A stretch of 22,071 bases of DNA. Origin: an uncultured Pyrinomonas sp. Lineage in GTDB: Bacteria > Acidobacteriota > Blastocatellia > Pyrinomonadales > Pyrinomonadaceae. The stretch is taken from the NCBI GenBank assembly GCA_937135995.1, contig CAKZOF010000608.1, forward strand, positions 1 to 22,071, given 5' to 3'. The notes under the pieces are model-generated. The model had not been told where the DNA came from. It saw only the letters and a list, made by a program, of their open reading frames with translations, and made no database searches. Every line of letters starts with the position of its first letter. The stretch's first letter is position 1. Made by a program: the position numbers and the translations under genes. This document shows, piece by piece, positions 6,460 to 14,844 of the stretch.

Positions 6460-8376
6460 ATGTGCGGGATTTGCGGAGTGTGGGAATATTCGAGCGCGGC
6501 GGGTGCCAAGGTGGACGCGCCCACGCTCGAACGGATGCGCGACGCGATGAGCCATCGCGGGCCGGACGCGAGCGGCATCGTCGTGCTCGATGACGGCAGG
6601 CTCGGACTAGGCCACCGCCGGCTTTCGATCATCGACCTTTCCGCTGCCGGTCATCAACCGATGCGCGGCTGCGATCATCGCCGTATCTGGCTCAGCTTCA
6701 ACGGTGAGATCTACAATCACGCCGAACTTCGTGCAAGGTTGGCAGCGCGCGGCCACCGGTACCGTTCGCGCACCGATAGCGAGACGATCCTTCATCTTTA
6801 CGAAGAGCACGGGACCGAGTTCGTCTCGATGATCGAAGGCGATTTCGCCATCGCCCTGTGGGACGGCGAGCGCGAACAGCTCGTGTTGGCGCGCGATCCC
6901 TTGGGCGTCAAACCGCTCTACTTCTGTCAGCGCAACGGGCGTCTCATCTTCGCTTCCGAGATCAAAGCGATTCTCGTCCACCCTGAAGTACCGACCGAGA
7001 TGAACGAGGAGGCGCTCGGGGAGTATCTGACCTTTTTGACCGTTCCAGCGCCGCGCACGCTCTTCGCCGGGATAATGAAGCTGCCCGCAGGCCACATGCT
7101 CGTCTGCACGCGCGATGGGAGCTTGAAGGTCGAACGTTACTGGGACGCTCTTCCGCCGATCGCGCCAGCCGAACTGAGCGAAGAAGAGCACGCGGCGGAG
7201 ATATTGCGCCTGCTGCGCGCCTCCATCCGAAAAAGGATGATGGCGGACGTTCCATTCGGCGTCTTTCTTTCGGGTGGTGTTGATTCATCGGCCAACGTCG
7301 CATTGATGGCCGAAGAGATGACGCAACCGGTGCGCACGTTCACCGTCGGCTTTCGCGATGACGACGCATTCAACGAGTTTGCGCAAGCGCGGCGCATCGC
7401 GCAGATCTTCGCCACCGACCACCACGAGATCCTCGTCGGTCACGAAGAGATGACCGAGTTTCTGCCGCGCCTCGTCTTCCATCAAGACGAACCGATCGCC
7501 GATCCGGTGTGCGTCCCGCTCTACTACGTCGCGCAGCTTGCCCGCAACGCCGGCACCGTGGTCGTTCAAGTCGGCGAAGGCTCGGACGAGATCTTTTGCG
7601 GCTACGCGAACTACCGCCGCCATTTGCAAATTCACGAAAGGCTCTGGCGGCGAGCCGAGAGGCTGCCGCGCGCCGTCAAGCGCGCAGTTTCGGCCTTTGC
7701 CCTGCCGGCGTTGGAAGCGGCGGGCGGCAACCCATTGGGCGTCGAAATCGTCCGTCGCTTCGGCGCAGGCGATCCTCTGTTCTGGGGCGGCGCGATCGTC
7801 TTCGACGAAAGAAGCAAAGCGCGGTTGCTCGGTCGTCTCGGCGGAGGAGCGGCGCGGCGCACGGTGCTCGCGCACCTGACGCGCATCGCCGAAGAGCGTC
7901 CGCAGTCAGATTTTCTCGCGCGCATGACCTATCTCGAACTGAAAGTGCGTCTGCCCGAACTGCTCTTGATGCGCGTCGACAAGATCACGATGGCGACCTC
8001 GGTCGAAGCCCGCGTTCCGTTTCTCGATCAGCATCTGGTCGAACACGCGTTGAGCGTGCCGCAACACCTGAAGATCGTCGGCGAAAACGGCAAGTGGATC
8101 TTGAAACGGGCGCTCGAAAAGATTCTGCCGGCGGACGTCCTGTGGCAACGAAAACGCGGCTTCGGCGCGCCGGCGAGCAGATGGTTGCGCGATGACAGCG
8201 GACTACTGGACCAGCATGTGCTCGGTTCTTCGCTGCGCCGCCGACGGCTCTTCGACTATTCCTTCATCGCCCGCCTCATCGACGAGCACCGTCGCGGCGC
8301 GCGCGATTGGGGCTTCCACCTCTGGTGCTTGCTCAATCTGAGCCTGTGGTACGAACAATGGATCGAGCCGAGCTAG
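6460..8376 (+). CDS. asnB: Glutamine-hydrolysing asparagine synthase family amidotransferase
   Basis: This 638-residue protein starts MCGICG, so Cys2 becomes the N-terminal nucleophile of the class II glutaminase domain (about residues 2-190, with NGEIYNH and DFAIALWD). The synthetase domain follows, with the ATP pyrophosphatase loop SGGVDSS at 271-277, the EARVPFLD segment, and RKRGFGAP near the C-terminus. The glutaminase passes ammonia to an adenylated carboxylate. Length is closer to the roughly 630-residue enzymes found in polysaccharide and exosortase clusters than to E. coli AsnB (554). In such clusters (for example WbpS) the acceptor is thought to be a sugar uronic acid, and the uronic-acid genes nearby suggest the same here. 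Ordinary asparagine synthesis cannot be excluded. ATG 6460 is fixed by the Cys2 requirement; no good ribosome binding site precedes it. Confidence 0.93.
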   Translation: MCGICGVWEYSSAAGAKVDAPTLERMRDAMSHRGPDASGIVVLDDGRLGLGHRRLSIIDLSAAGHQPMRGCDHRRIWLSFNGEIYNHAELRARLAARGHRYRSRTDSETILHLYEEHGTEFVSMIEGDFAIALWDGEREQLVLARDPLGVKPLYFCQRNGRLIFASEIKAILVHPEVPTEMNEEALGEYLTFLTVPAPRTLFAGIMKLPAGHMLVCTRDGSLKVERYWDALPPIAPAELSEEEHAAEILRLLRASIRKRMMADVPFGVFLSGGVDSSANVALMAEEMTQPVRTFTVGFRDDDAFNEFAQARRIAQIFATDHHEILVGHEEMTEFLPRLVFHQDEPIADPVCVPLYYVAQLARNAGTVVVQVGEGSDEIFCGYANYRRHLQIHERLWRRAERLPRAVKRAVSAFALPALEAAGGNPLGVEIVRRFGAGDPLFWGGAIVFDERSKARLLGRLGGGAARRTVLAHLTRIAEERPQSDFLARMTYLELKVRLPELLLMRVDKITMATSVEARVPFLDQHLVEHALSVPQHLKIVGENGKWILKRALEKILPADVLWQRKRGFGAPASRWLRDDSGLLDQHVLGSSLRRRRLFDYSFIARLIDEHRRGARDWGFHLWCLLNLSLWYEQWIEPS

Positions 8377-9734
8377 AGCGCGCGGCGGGCCAACCGCTGC
8401 CGTCACGCGGGCCGCGGGTCGCGACTTTCGCGCGCGGCGCAGCGCTCACCCTCGCAACGCGCTTTGCGATGGCGCTCAATAGCTTTTTCGCTGGCGTCAT
8501 CGTCGCCCGCCATCTCGGTCCGGTCGGGTTCGGCATCTACGGCGTGCTCAATGCCATCAACAACAACGCCGCGCAGTTCGGCGTCGCCGGACCGGCGGCA
8601 GCGACCACTTACTACGTCGCACGCGATCGTCGCTGGCTAGCTCCTGCCTTCGCCAACGCGATCCTCTACTCCTTTTCCGTCGGAAGCTTGTTGGCCGCAG
8701 GCATCGTCTTTTGGTCGCTGGCCGCGCCGCGCTTCTTCGGCGCGATTTCACCCGCACTTCTGGTTCTCGCCACCATCGCCATCCCGTTTCAGATCTTCAC
8801 GCTGCTCGCGCTGAACCTCTTCCTCGCCCTCGGGCGCGTCGAACGCTACAGCCTGCTCGACCTGCTGGGCCAATCTGCCCTGCTTCTCAACGCGCTCTTA
8901 GCGCTCGTGCTTTTCAAAGCGGGATTGACAGCGCTCGTCTTGTTGAACACGCTGGCCGTTGTCGGCGCTTGTCTCCTCGTCGCCGCGCTGCTCTGGAGAC
9001 AACTTGATCACCGCGAACGCGCGCGTTGGAAGCCCGATCTTGCGCTTTTTCGACGCATGGCAGGCTACGGGGCGAAATACCACGTGTTGATGATCGCTTC
9101 GACGCTGGTTCTGCGCGCCGATCTGTTCATCGTCAACTGGCTGCGCGGAGCGGCCGAAGTAGGCATCTATGCGGTCGCGTCGCAAATGGCGCTGCTGTTG
9201 CTCATGCTCCCCAACGTCATCGGTTCTCTTCTCTTCCCGCGCATCGCCGCGGCGCAAGATGCCTCGGGCAACACGGCGGCGCGGACGAGCAGGCACGTCG
9301 CTTTCGTCATGTTCATCGTCTGTCTCGCGTGCGTGCCCGGCAGTCTGCTGTTGCCCCTAGCATACGGCGCGGAGTTTCGCGCGTCGGTCGCCCAATTCTG
9401 GCTGCTGCTGCCCGGCGCTTACCTGCTCGGGCTACAGATGGTGTTGGTCCAGCACTTCGTCGGGTTGGGACTGCCGCGCGCCGTTCCGCTCTTCTGGCTC
9501 GCCACGCTAGGCGTCAACCTCGCGCTCAATCTGCTGCTCGTGCCGCGCTGGGGAGCGTTGGGGGCAGCCATCTCTTCAACCTTGAGCTACGCGCTGATCT
9601 TCTTCCTCGTCGCACTCTACTTCCATCGTCGCACGGGACTGCCGTTCAGCGAATTCCTCTGGCCGCGCCACGAAGAACTCGCACGTTTGATCAGCGGCGC
9701 GCGTCAGCGCCTCTTCTCTCTAGCGAAAACGTAG
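8358..9734 (+). CDS. Wzx-like polysaccharide flippase (MATE/MVF superfamily membrane protein)
   Basis: A hydrophobic protein of about 458 residues with some 12-14 predicted membrane helices. It has the N-terminal signature of O-antigen/exopolysaccharide flippases: a basic start, then an amphipathic segment and ARHLGPVGFGIYGVLNA (about residues 50-66). It likely moves undecaprenyl-linked repeat units across the inner membrane. I chose ATG 8358, which overlaps the end of asnB by 19 bases and suggests translational coupling; the frame is open back to 8307 but that part lies wholly inside asnB. The last codons (LFSLAKT) lie over a reverse-strand remnant of an FkbM gene, so its C-terminus may have been replaced by recombination. 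The glycan specificity cannot be read from the sequence. Confidence 0.87.
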   Translation: MDRAELERAAGQPLPSRGPRVATFARGAALTLATRFAMALNSFFAGVIVARHLGPVGFGIYGVLNAINNNAAQFGVAGPAAATTYYVARDRRWLAPAFANAILYSFSVGSLLAAGIVFWSLAAPRFFGAISPALLVLATIAIPFQIFTLLALNLFLALGRVERYSLLDLLGQSALLLNALLALVLFKAGLTALVLLNTLAVVGACLLVAALLWRQLDHRERARWKPDLALFRRMAGYGAKYHVLMIASTLVLRADLFIVNWLRGAAEVGIYAVASQMALLLLMLPNVIGSLLFPRIAAAQDASGNTAARTSRHVAFVMFIVCLACVPGSLLLPLAYGAEFRASVAQFWLLLPGAYLLGLQMVLVQHFVGLGLPRAVPLFWLATLGVNLALNLLLVPRWGALGAAISSTLSYALIFFLVALYFHRRTGLPFSEFLWPRHEELARLISGARQRLFSLAKT

Positions 9735-9745
9735 TTCGCTTTGCT
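9704..9745 (-). pseudogene. 13-codon remnant of a second FkbM methyltransferase gene
   Basis: Read on the reverse strand, these bases give SKANYVFAREKRR and a TGA at 9706-9704. The intact FkbM gene beside it ends with EANYIFAKEK a few residues before its stop. Over the nine shared residues seven are identical and the other two are conservative (Ile/Val, Lys/Arg), with one synonymous change. At DNA level 25 of 29 bases agree (9713-9741 against 9784-9812, offset 71). The pattern looks like a diverged coding copy, not random similarity. An in-frame TAG lies just upstream, so nothing more of the gene survives. It overlaps the last codons of the flippase. Confidence 0.5.
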
Positions 9746-9765
9746 CTAGAAGAAATTCGCTTGCA

Positions 9766-10599
9766 TCACGCCGTTTCGGTGGACTTCTCTTTAGCAAAGA
9801 TGTAGTTCGCTTCGCCGAAACGATGGCGCAAGGCGTAGCCTAGGTTCGCCAGCAGCGCGGTCGCCGCTTCCAAGTTTTCGCCGAACAGCTCGACCGACAA
9901 GAAGCATCGGTTGCGCTTCAAAAGCTCGGTCATGCCGCGCAAGACCTCTAGCTCGTGCCCCTCGACATCTATCTTGACGATGATCTTCTCGTTGCGAAGA
10001 TGCAGCAGGTGATCCAATCTTTCGGTCCGGACAACCGCCGTGGTGGCTGTATGACGGACGGCGTTGAAACGAAGCGAGTGCGTTCCGGGATTGCGCTTTC
10101 CGGCATCGAACGCCTTTGGCTCGTCGCTTCGGTGCAAAACCGCCTCGCCCTCGCGCGATGAAAGAGCGAGACCGTAGAGTTCGACCTTCCGGTCCAACCC
10201 ATTGAGCAGCAGGTTGGCCATCAACTGCGCGCGGTTTTGCGCATCCGGCTCGAAAGCGAAGACGCGCTCGACGAATGGGCAAGAACCAAGCGTCACGGTA
10301 TACACGCCGATGTTCGCGCCGACATCGACGAAGTGCGTGTAGCCCTGCTCCTCGGCGGCGCGGCGCAGGACGTGCACCGTTTCAGCTTCGTAGGAGCCTT
10401 CGAGAAAGAGCCGGCAATCAATGTAGTTCGCCAGATCCAACAGGAAGAGGTTTCCCCAACGATCGCGCTCGAGTTCCCATCCGGCGACACGTCGCATGGC
10501 AAAGGCGATGAGCCGTTCGCGCCCCCGTCGGAACTTGAAGCGACGCACGAGCAGTTTCAGCGAGCGATTGAACAGCGCTTGTCGAGCGCTTGACGGCAT
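9766..10599 (-). CDS. FkbM-family SAM-dependent methyltransferase
   Basis: A 277-residue protein with the SAM-binding motif FVDVGANIGVYT, the acidic FAFEPDAQNRAQL loop and the family's KIDVEGHELEVLRGM segment. FkbM-type enzymes O-methylate small molecules and sugars, and in polysaccharide clusters they probably methylate a glycan residue in the cytosol. The start is ATG 10599, preceded by GGGAGG (10618-10613) with a long 13-base spacing. The frame is open further upstream, but that would lie inside the glycosyltransferase gene, whose 3' end it already overlaps by 43 bases. The two are very likely one transcript. The acceptor sugar is unknown. The last ten codons have a near-copy 71 bases downstream. 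Confidence 0.87.
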   Translation of the reverse strand: MPSSARQALFNRSLKLLVRRFKFRRGRERLIAFAMRRVAGWELERDRWGNLFLLDLANYIDCRLFLEGSYEAETVHVLRRAAEEQGYTHFVDVGANIGVYTVTLGSCPFVERVFAFEPDAQNRAQLMANLLLNGLDRKVELYGLALSSREGEAVLHRSDEPKAFDAGKRNPGTHSLRFNAVRHTATTAVVRTERLDHLLHLRNEKIIVKIDVEGHELEVLRGMTELLKRNRCFLSVELFGENLEAATALLANLGYALRHRFGEANYIFAKEKSTETA

Positions 10600-11519
10600 C
10601 GGCGCAAAAGATCCTCCCGATCTCGATTGCGGAAGATGATCGTTCCGGGCGCGCGCGTGCAAACGTCGCTGGCGACCGCCGGACAGCCGAAGTGGAGGGC
10701 TTCGGCGACGCTGATCCCATAGCCATCCGCGCAAGTCGGGCGCACGAAAAGTTGCGCGCGTTTGAACAACGGCCACATCTCTCGATGACCGGTCATGAAA
10801 TGAAAGTTCTCTTTGATCCCCAAAGCGCCGATGCGCTCTTCGATCCGCCGAAGATAAGTGGGTTCTCCCACCTCAGCCAGCGCGAACAACAGTCCGATTT
10901 GCGGATGATCTCGTTTGAGTTCGGCGACGAGATCGACGCACATATCCAAACCGTACAGATCCATGCCGCGGTAAAAGACGATGCGCGGCGCGTTGGCGAG
11001 CACGAGCGGCGCGGCGCGGCAGACGAAAGCATGCACTTCGGATGGATAGCTTTCCAGAATCGCGCGCTCTTCGTCGGCGGGCGGCGGAATGAACGGGGAA
11101 CGGATCGTGGTGCGCCGCGCGAGCGCGATGCCGTGCTCCGCATAATAAGATTTGATCTCGCCGTTGATGAGCACGAGTTCGCGGCAGCGCGCGAGAAACG
11201 CGCTGTACGCCCGTCGTTGCCACTGCCTCCATGTTTCGGCTCGTCGCCAGTTGTGATCCATCAGTTGCGTGCGCGGCGCCAACCCTCGCGCGAGCAGAAT
11301 CAAGGGCACGCAGAGCGATTGCACGTGCACCGAAACGAGGTCGTAATCATGCAGCCGCCCGAAGCACAGATGCCAAGCGTAACGCCAACGACCGAGCTTC
11401 GTTCGGTCGAGCACTTCCACTTCGTGCCCTTCACGTTCGAGCGCGCGTTTGTGTCGCTTCAAAAAGACGCTGACGCCCCCGAGCGGCGGCGGCAGCGGAC
11501 CGATGAGCAGGATCTTCAC
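10557..11519 (-). CDS. Glycosyltransferase family 4-like protein
   Basis: A 320-residue GT-B type glycosyltransferase. The N-terminal half opens with KILLIGPLPPPLGGVSVFL, typical of GT4 enzymes that use nucleotide sugars at the inner face of the membrane. The C-terminal half has GRYGxxxC-like donor-site spacing, here CADGYGISVAEALHFGCPAVAS. The usual EX7E motif appears as DX7E (Asp265, Glu273). Only 47 residues follow Glu273, less than most GT4 enzymes have, and the gene end overlaps the FkbM start, so the C-terminal helix may be shortened. The start is GTG 11519; no ATG fits and the Shine-Dalgarno match is poor. Donor and acceptor are unknown. It lies on the strand opposite to its neighbours. 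Confidence 0.84.
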   Translation of the reverse strand: MKILLIGPLPPPLGGVSVFLKRHKRALEREGHEVEVLDRTKLGRWRYAWHLCFGRLHDYDLVSVHVQSLCVPLILLARGLAPRTQLMDHNWRRAETWRQWQRRAYSAFLARCRELVLINGEIKSYYAEHGIALARRTTIRSPFIPPPADEERAILESYPSEVHAFVCRAAPLVLANAPRIVFYRGMDLYGLDMCVDLVAELKRDHPQIGLLFALAEVGEPTYLRRIEERIGALGIKENFHFMTGHREMWPLFKRAQLFVRPTCADGYGISVAEALHFGCPAVASDVCTRAPGTIIFRNRDREDLLRRCRQALDKRCSIAR

Positions 11520-11778
11520 CGAATCTTTCGCCCTCGCTCGCCCATTTTAGCAGCAACGTTGGCTCGTCGCCCGTCACGGAGCACCTCTCGGAAACGTTCA
11601 AGAGGCGGCGTGGCACCGCTTTCACCGCGCCCTCGGCTGGCGGCGCGTCTTGTGCGAGCGGCGGCGAACTTGCGAGCCACGCGCCATTTCAAATAACCTG
11701 TAACGCGCTCGTTGCGTCCGCATGCCGAGCGGCGCTCTGCGCCGGTTCGAATGTGATCGTGTCAAAGACCCGGAACGA
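11520..11778. other. Divergent intergenic region between two glycosyltransferase genes
   Basis: About 259 bases separate the reverse GT4 start from the likely forward GT start at 11779. It should hold promoters for both directions. For the reverse strand an extended -10 is visible (listed separately). For the forward strand TTGCGA at 11670-11675 and AATAAC at 11692-11697 are 16 bases apart inside a short AT-rich stretch, a weak match. The forward GT frame is open from ATG 11722, so part of this region could be coding if that start is used. Confidence 0.4.
11544..11552 (-). promoter_or_regulatory. Candidate extended -10 element for the reverse GT4-FkbM transcript
   Basis: Read on the reverse strand, the bases are TGCTAAAAT, an extended -10 (TGn) followed by a five-of-six match to TATAAT, 24 bases before the GTG start. 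No good -35 is seen at the right distance, which extended -10 promoters can tolerate. The housekeeping promoter rules of this organism are unknown, so this stays tentative. Confidence 0.3.
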
Positions 11779-13020
11779 ATGATCTCAGGCGAAAGCATCA
11801 TCTGCTTCGGAGGCGAGGATTGGTTCTATCACCATCCACACTCGAAGAACCACCTGATGCGCCGATTCGCGCGCGCGGGCAACCGCGTCATCTTCGTCAA
11901 TTCGATCTCGATGGGCTTGCCCGCGCTCACGCACAAGGATTTGCTGCCGCGCATCGCGCGCAAGCTCCGCTCTTACCTGCGCTTCATGCGCGAGACTGAA
12001 GAGGGCATCGCGGTGATCTCGCCGCCGACGGTGCCATTTTTCGGCAACGCTTTGGCCCGCGCCGTCAACCGCCTTCTGCTCGAAGCGCAGGTCGGAACCA
12101 TCGCGCGTCGGCGCGGGCTTCGCGCGCCCATTCTGTGGATCGCCATTCCGACGGCGGCGGAGATGATCGGGCGCTTCGGCGAATCGCTCGTCATCTATCA
12201 GGTATCCGACAAATACGACGCGAACACCATGGATCATGCGACCGATCCGGCCAAGATCCGCCGCCTTCATGACCGTGCGATCGAACTAGCCGATATCGTT
12301 TTCTACTCGGGGCGCAAGCTCTTCAATGAGGCCGAACGCGGGCGCGAGAAATCATACCTGCTGGAACAAGCCGTCGACTTCGATCACTTCGCGCAAGTGA
12401 CGAGCGGGCGTGTGGAGGTCGCGCCCGAAGTCGCGCGCATCCAGCGCCCGCGACTCGGCTACTTCGGCGCCATCGATCCGTGGTTGATCGATCAAGAGTT
12501 GATCCGTTTGGCAGCGCGCATGCGCCCTTCTTGGCACTGGGTCTTCATTGGAAATCGCGCGCGCGGAATCGAGATCGAAAGTCTGCCGAACGTCCACTTT
12601 CTGCCGCCGGTTCCTTACGAAGAGCTGCCGCGGTACGCCGCCGGATTCGACGTCTGCGTGCTGCCGTGGGACATCGATAACGTCTGGACCAGTTACGGCT
12701 CGGCGATCAAGGTGCGCGAGTACTTGGCGACCGGATTGCCGGTCGTCATCTCGCCGCTTCCGGAATACGAGACGATGGCCGATGTGCTGCGCATCGCGCG
12801 CAGCCGCGATGAGTTCATTCGCCTCGTCGATGAAGCGCTCGGCGAAACCGATCCTGCCGCCCGTCGCGCAAGACAACGGGCGGTCGCCGGCGGCACGTGG
12901 GACGCGCGCGCCGAATGGGTGAGCGACTTGATCGAAGCGGCGCTAGCCAGAAGACGCGCGGCGGAAGAGCAGCGCTCTTTTCGCCCGCGACTCGAACGAG
13001 ATTCAGCTTCATCGCGCTGA
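11779..13020 (+). CDS. Glycosyltransferase, TuaH-like GT-B family
   Basis: About 413 residues beginning MISGESIICFGGEDW. The opening FGGEDWFYHHPHSKNHLMRRFAR followed by a RVIFVNS strand matches the group of glycosyltransferases that includes teichuronic-acid TuaH; the donor-side half has RLGYFGAIDPWLI, the VLPW segment and ATGLPVVISPLPEY. The second half thus looks like a GT4 nucleotide-binding domain, with a lysine and glutamate in SAIKVREYLATG. It likely adds one sugar to the lipid-linked unit at the inner membrane face. ATG 11722 is also in frame and would add 19 residues that look non-conserved, so I prefer 11779, although GGAA before it is only a weak ribosome site. It is the first forward gene after the reverse pair. 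Confidence 0.8.
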   Translation: MISGESIICFGGEDWFYHHPHSKNHLMRRFARAGNRVIFVNSISMGLPALTHKDLLPRIARKLRSYLRFMRETEEGIAVISPPTVPFFGNALARAVNRLLLEAQVGTIARRRGLRAPILWIAIPTAAEMIGRFGESLVIYQVSDKYDANTMDHATDPAKIRRLHDRAIELADIVFYSGRKLFNEAERGREKSYLLEQAVDFDHFAQVTSGRVEVAPEVARIQRPRLGYFGAIDPWLIDQELIRLAARMRPSWHWVFIGNRARGIEIESLPNVHFLPPVPYEELPRYAAGFDVCVLPWDIDNVWTSYGSAIKVREYLATGLPVVISPLPEYETMADVLRIARSRDEFIRLVDEALGETDPAARRARQRAVAGGTWDARAEWVSDLIEAALARRRAAEEQRSFRPRLERDSASSR

Positions 13021-13157
13021 GCCGTGCGGCACAACGAACGACAAACGCTCCTTTTTGTTGGCGACTCACGCGACCGTGCGCGCGGGATCGTCCGAACAAG
13101 CGCGCCCTTCGGCAAAAGCTCTGGTCTCGACCGGCGACAGCAGCGCAGCGAGAAGGC

Positions 13158-14765
13158 ATGAAATATCTTTTTCGTGACCGCTGGTGCGATGTTCCGTGTT
13201 ACGCGCTCTATCGACCATGCGCGCTCGTCAACGTCCGTTTCGCGGTGCCGCTCGCCCGCGTCGCACCGCACGATCAACGGGCGATGGCGCGTTCGTGGCG
13301 CAAGGTGTGGCGCTTCGTGCTCGCCGAAGGTCCTGTGGCGACGTGGAACAAGATCCGCTCCAAAAGAGAACAGGAACTATTGACCGGCGATTTTCATGTC
13401 GTTCTCGCCGTGGGCGCGCTCGTCGAAGCGAGCGAAACGGCACCAGTGCTCTGTTTGGGAACGCGCCACCCACGCTGCGCCGAACGCATGCTCTTTCATC
13501 GTGAACTGATCGCGCCGCTCGACCGCTGGCCCAGCGCGGAAGAGTTGATGGCTGCCGTTCGGCGAGCGGTGCCCGACGCGCAACAAGCGTGGCTGAGAGT
13601 TGCTGGTTACAACTTCTATTCGGACGAGCCGCCGCCGGTGGAAGCCATTCGGCTGCTCCGCGCAGTCGGCGAAGCGCTCGCCGCACCCGGCGACAACATG
13701 CAAGCGACTTTGCGCTCTCCAGAGATCGAAGCGCTCGCGCCACCAAGCTCGGCCGATCGTGATGCGGCAAGCGCGAGCCGCGGGCACGCCAGCGGCGGCG
13801 GCGTCGCCGTCATCGCTGCCGGCGATTACGCGCGCACGCAGATCATCCCGGCGCTTCGGCGCGCTGGGGCGCGTCTCGACGCGATCGCCGATCTGGAACC
13901 GCTCTTCGCTGCACATGCCAAAGAACGATTCGGCTTTGCGCGCGCGCTGACCGACTGGCGCGCAGCCATCGCGCCACCGGAGACGGACTTCATCGTCGTC
14001 GCTTCGTATCACGACACGCACGCGCAGATCGCGGCGGAAGCCGCGCGCCTCGGCAAAAAGGTGCTGGTTGAAAAACCGCCCGCCGTCACGCGCGAGGATC
14101 TATGCTTGTTGCTCGAAGCGCTGCGCGATCCGTGCGCCTTCATCGAAGTGGGATTCAACCGGCGCTTCGCCCCGTTTACGCGCCAAGCGCGCCGCCTGCT
14201 CGATGAAGTGACCGGACCGCTGACCATTCTTTGTCGTGTCAAAGAGGTGGAGATTCCCGATGCGCACTGGTATCGCTGGCCCAAAGAGGGAACGCGCATC
14301 ACGGGCAACCTATGCCACTGGATAGATCTTGCGGTCCACTTCGTCGGCGATCGGGCGCGTCCCGTGGAGATAGTCCTTTCGCCGCCCGTCGTCGAATGGC
14401 CCGACGAAGAACGCACGCTGTCCATCGCGTTCGACGACGGGTCCACCGCCGTCATCGCCGCGACCTCGCGCGGCGACGCCACGCTTGGCGTCCAAGAACG
14501 CTTGGAGATCCGCCGCGATCGAATGACCGTCGAGATCGACGACTACCGCACGCTGAACGTCACGTGGGACGGACGCCGCGTCGTGCACCGGCGCGCGCGG
14601 CGCGACAAAGGACATCGCACCATGTACATTGAAACATTTCGTCGCGCGCAGCGCGGAGAACGGGCGCTCTACACGCCGCACGACCTACGCTGGACGACCA
14701 CGCTCGTCGTTCGCGCAACCGAACTAGCTCTTTCGGGTGAAAGAAGCGCGCGCCTTGATGATTGA
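13158..14765 (+). CDS. Gfo/Idh/MocA-family oxidoreductase with an unassigned N-terminal domain of about 200 residues
   Basis: A protein of 535 residues. Residues from about 214 form a Gfo/Idh/MocA oxidoreductase: nucleotide-binding strand VAVIAAGDYARTQIIPAL (216 onward), EKP at 305-307, VGFNRRFAP, and the active-site segment CHWIDLAVHFVGD with His387, Asp390 and His394. The AGDYA form resembles the C-terminal half of bi-domain oxidoreductases from polysaccharide clusters, where the N-terminal half is a zinc alcohol dehydrogenase. Here the first 200 residues are not that domain: they start KYLFRDRWCDVPC and include LCLGTRHPRCAERMLFHRELI, and I do not recognise them. A low-complexity Ala/Ser linker joins the parts. 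ATG 13158 has GAGAAGG just before it; the frame is open back to 12897 but that overlaps the GT gene. It probably modifies a nucleotide sugar by NAD(P)-dependent chemistry. Confidence 0.82.
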   Translation: MKYLFRDRWCDVPCYALYRPCALVNVRFAVPLARVAPHDQRAMARSWRKVWRFVLAEGPVATWNKIRSKREQELLTGDFHVVLAVGALVEASETAPVLCLGTRHPRCAERMLFHRELIAPLDRWPSAEELMAAVRRAVPDAQQAWLRVAGYNFYSDEPPPVEAIRLLRAVGEALAAPGDNMQATLRSPEIEALAPPSSADRDAASASRGHASGGGVAVIAAGDYARTQIIPALRRAGARLDAIADLEPLFAAHAKERFGFARALTDWRAAIAPPETDFIVVASYHDTHAQIAAEAARLGKKVLVEKPPAVTREDLCLLLEALRDPCAFIEVGFNRRFAPFTRQARRLLDEVTGPLTILCRVKEVEIPDAHWYRWPKEGTRITGNLCHWIDLAVHFVGDRARPVEIVLSPPVVEWPDEERTLSIAFDDGSTAVIAATSRGDATLGVQERLEIRRDRMTVEIDDYRTLNVTWDGRRVVHRRARRDKGHRTMYIETFRRAQRGERALYTPHDLRWTTTLVVRATELALSGERSARLDD

Positions 14766-14844
14766 AGCGGAATCTTCGTCAACAGCGCGCGGCTTGAACG
14801 TTCGCCCTCGGTGGCGCGAGAATGAAACGCGAGGAACGGTTTCC

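Noticed and set aside
10590..11696. Forward open frame of 368 codons opposite the GT4 gene
   Set aside because: Antisense shadow: the reverse strand has clear GT4 and FkbM motifs, and the forward peptide is compositionally odd with no recognisable domain.
12897..13157. N-terminal extension of the bi-domain oxidoreductase back to 12897
   Set aside because: It overlaps the GT gene by over 120 bases, the peptide is Arg/Ala-rich without pattern, and ATG 13158 has a ribosome site.
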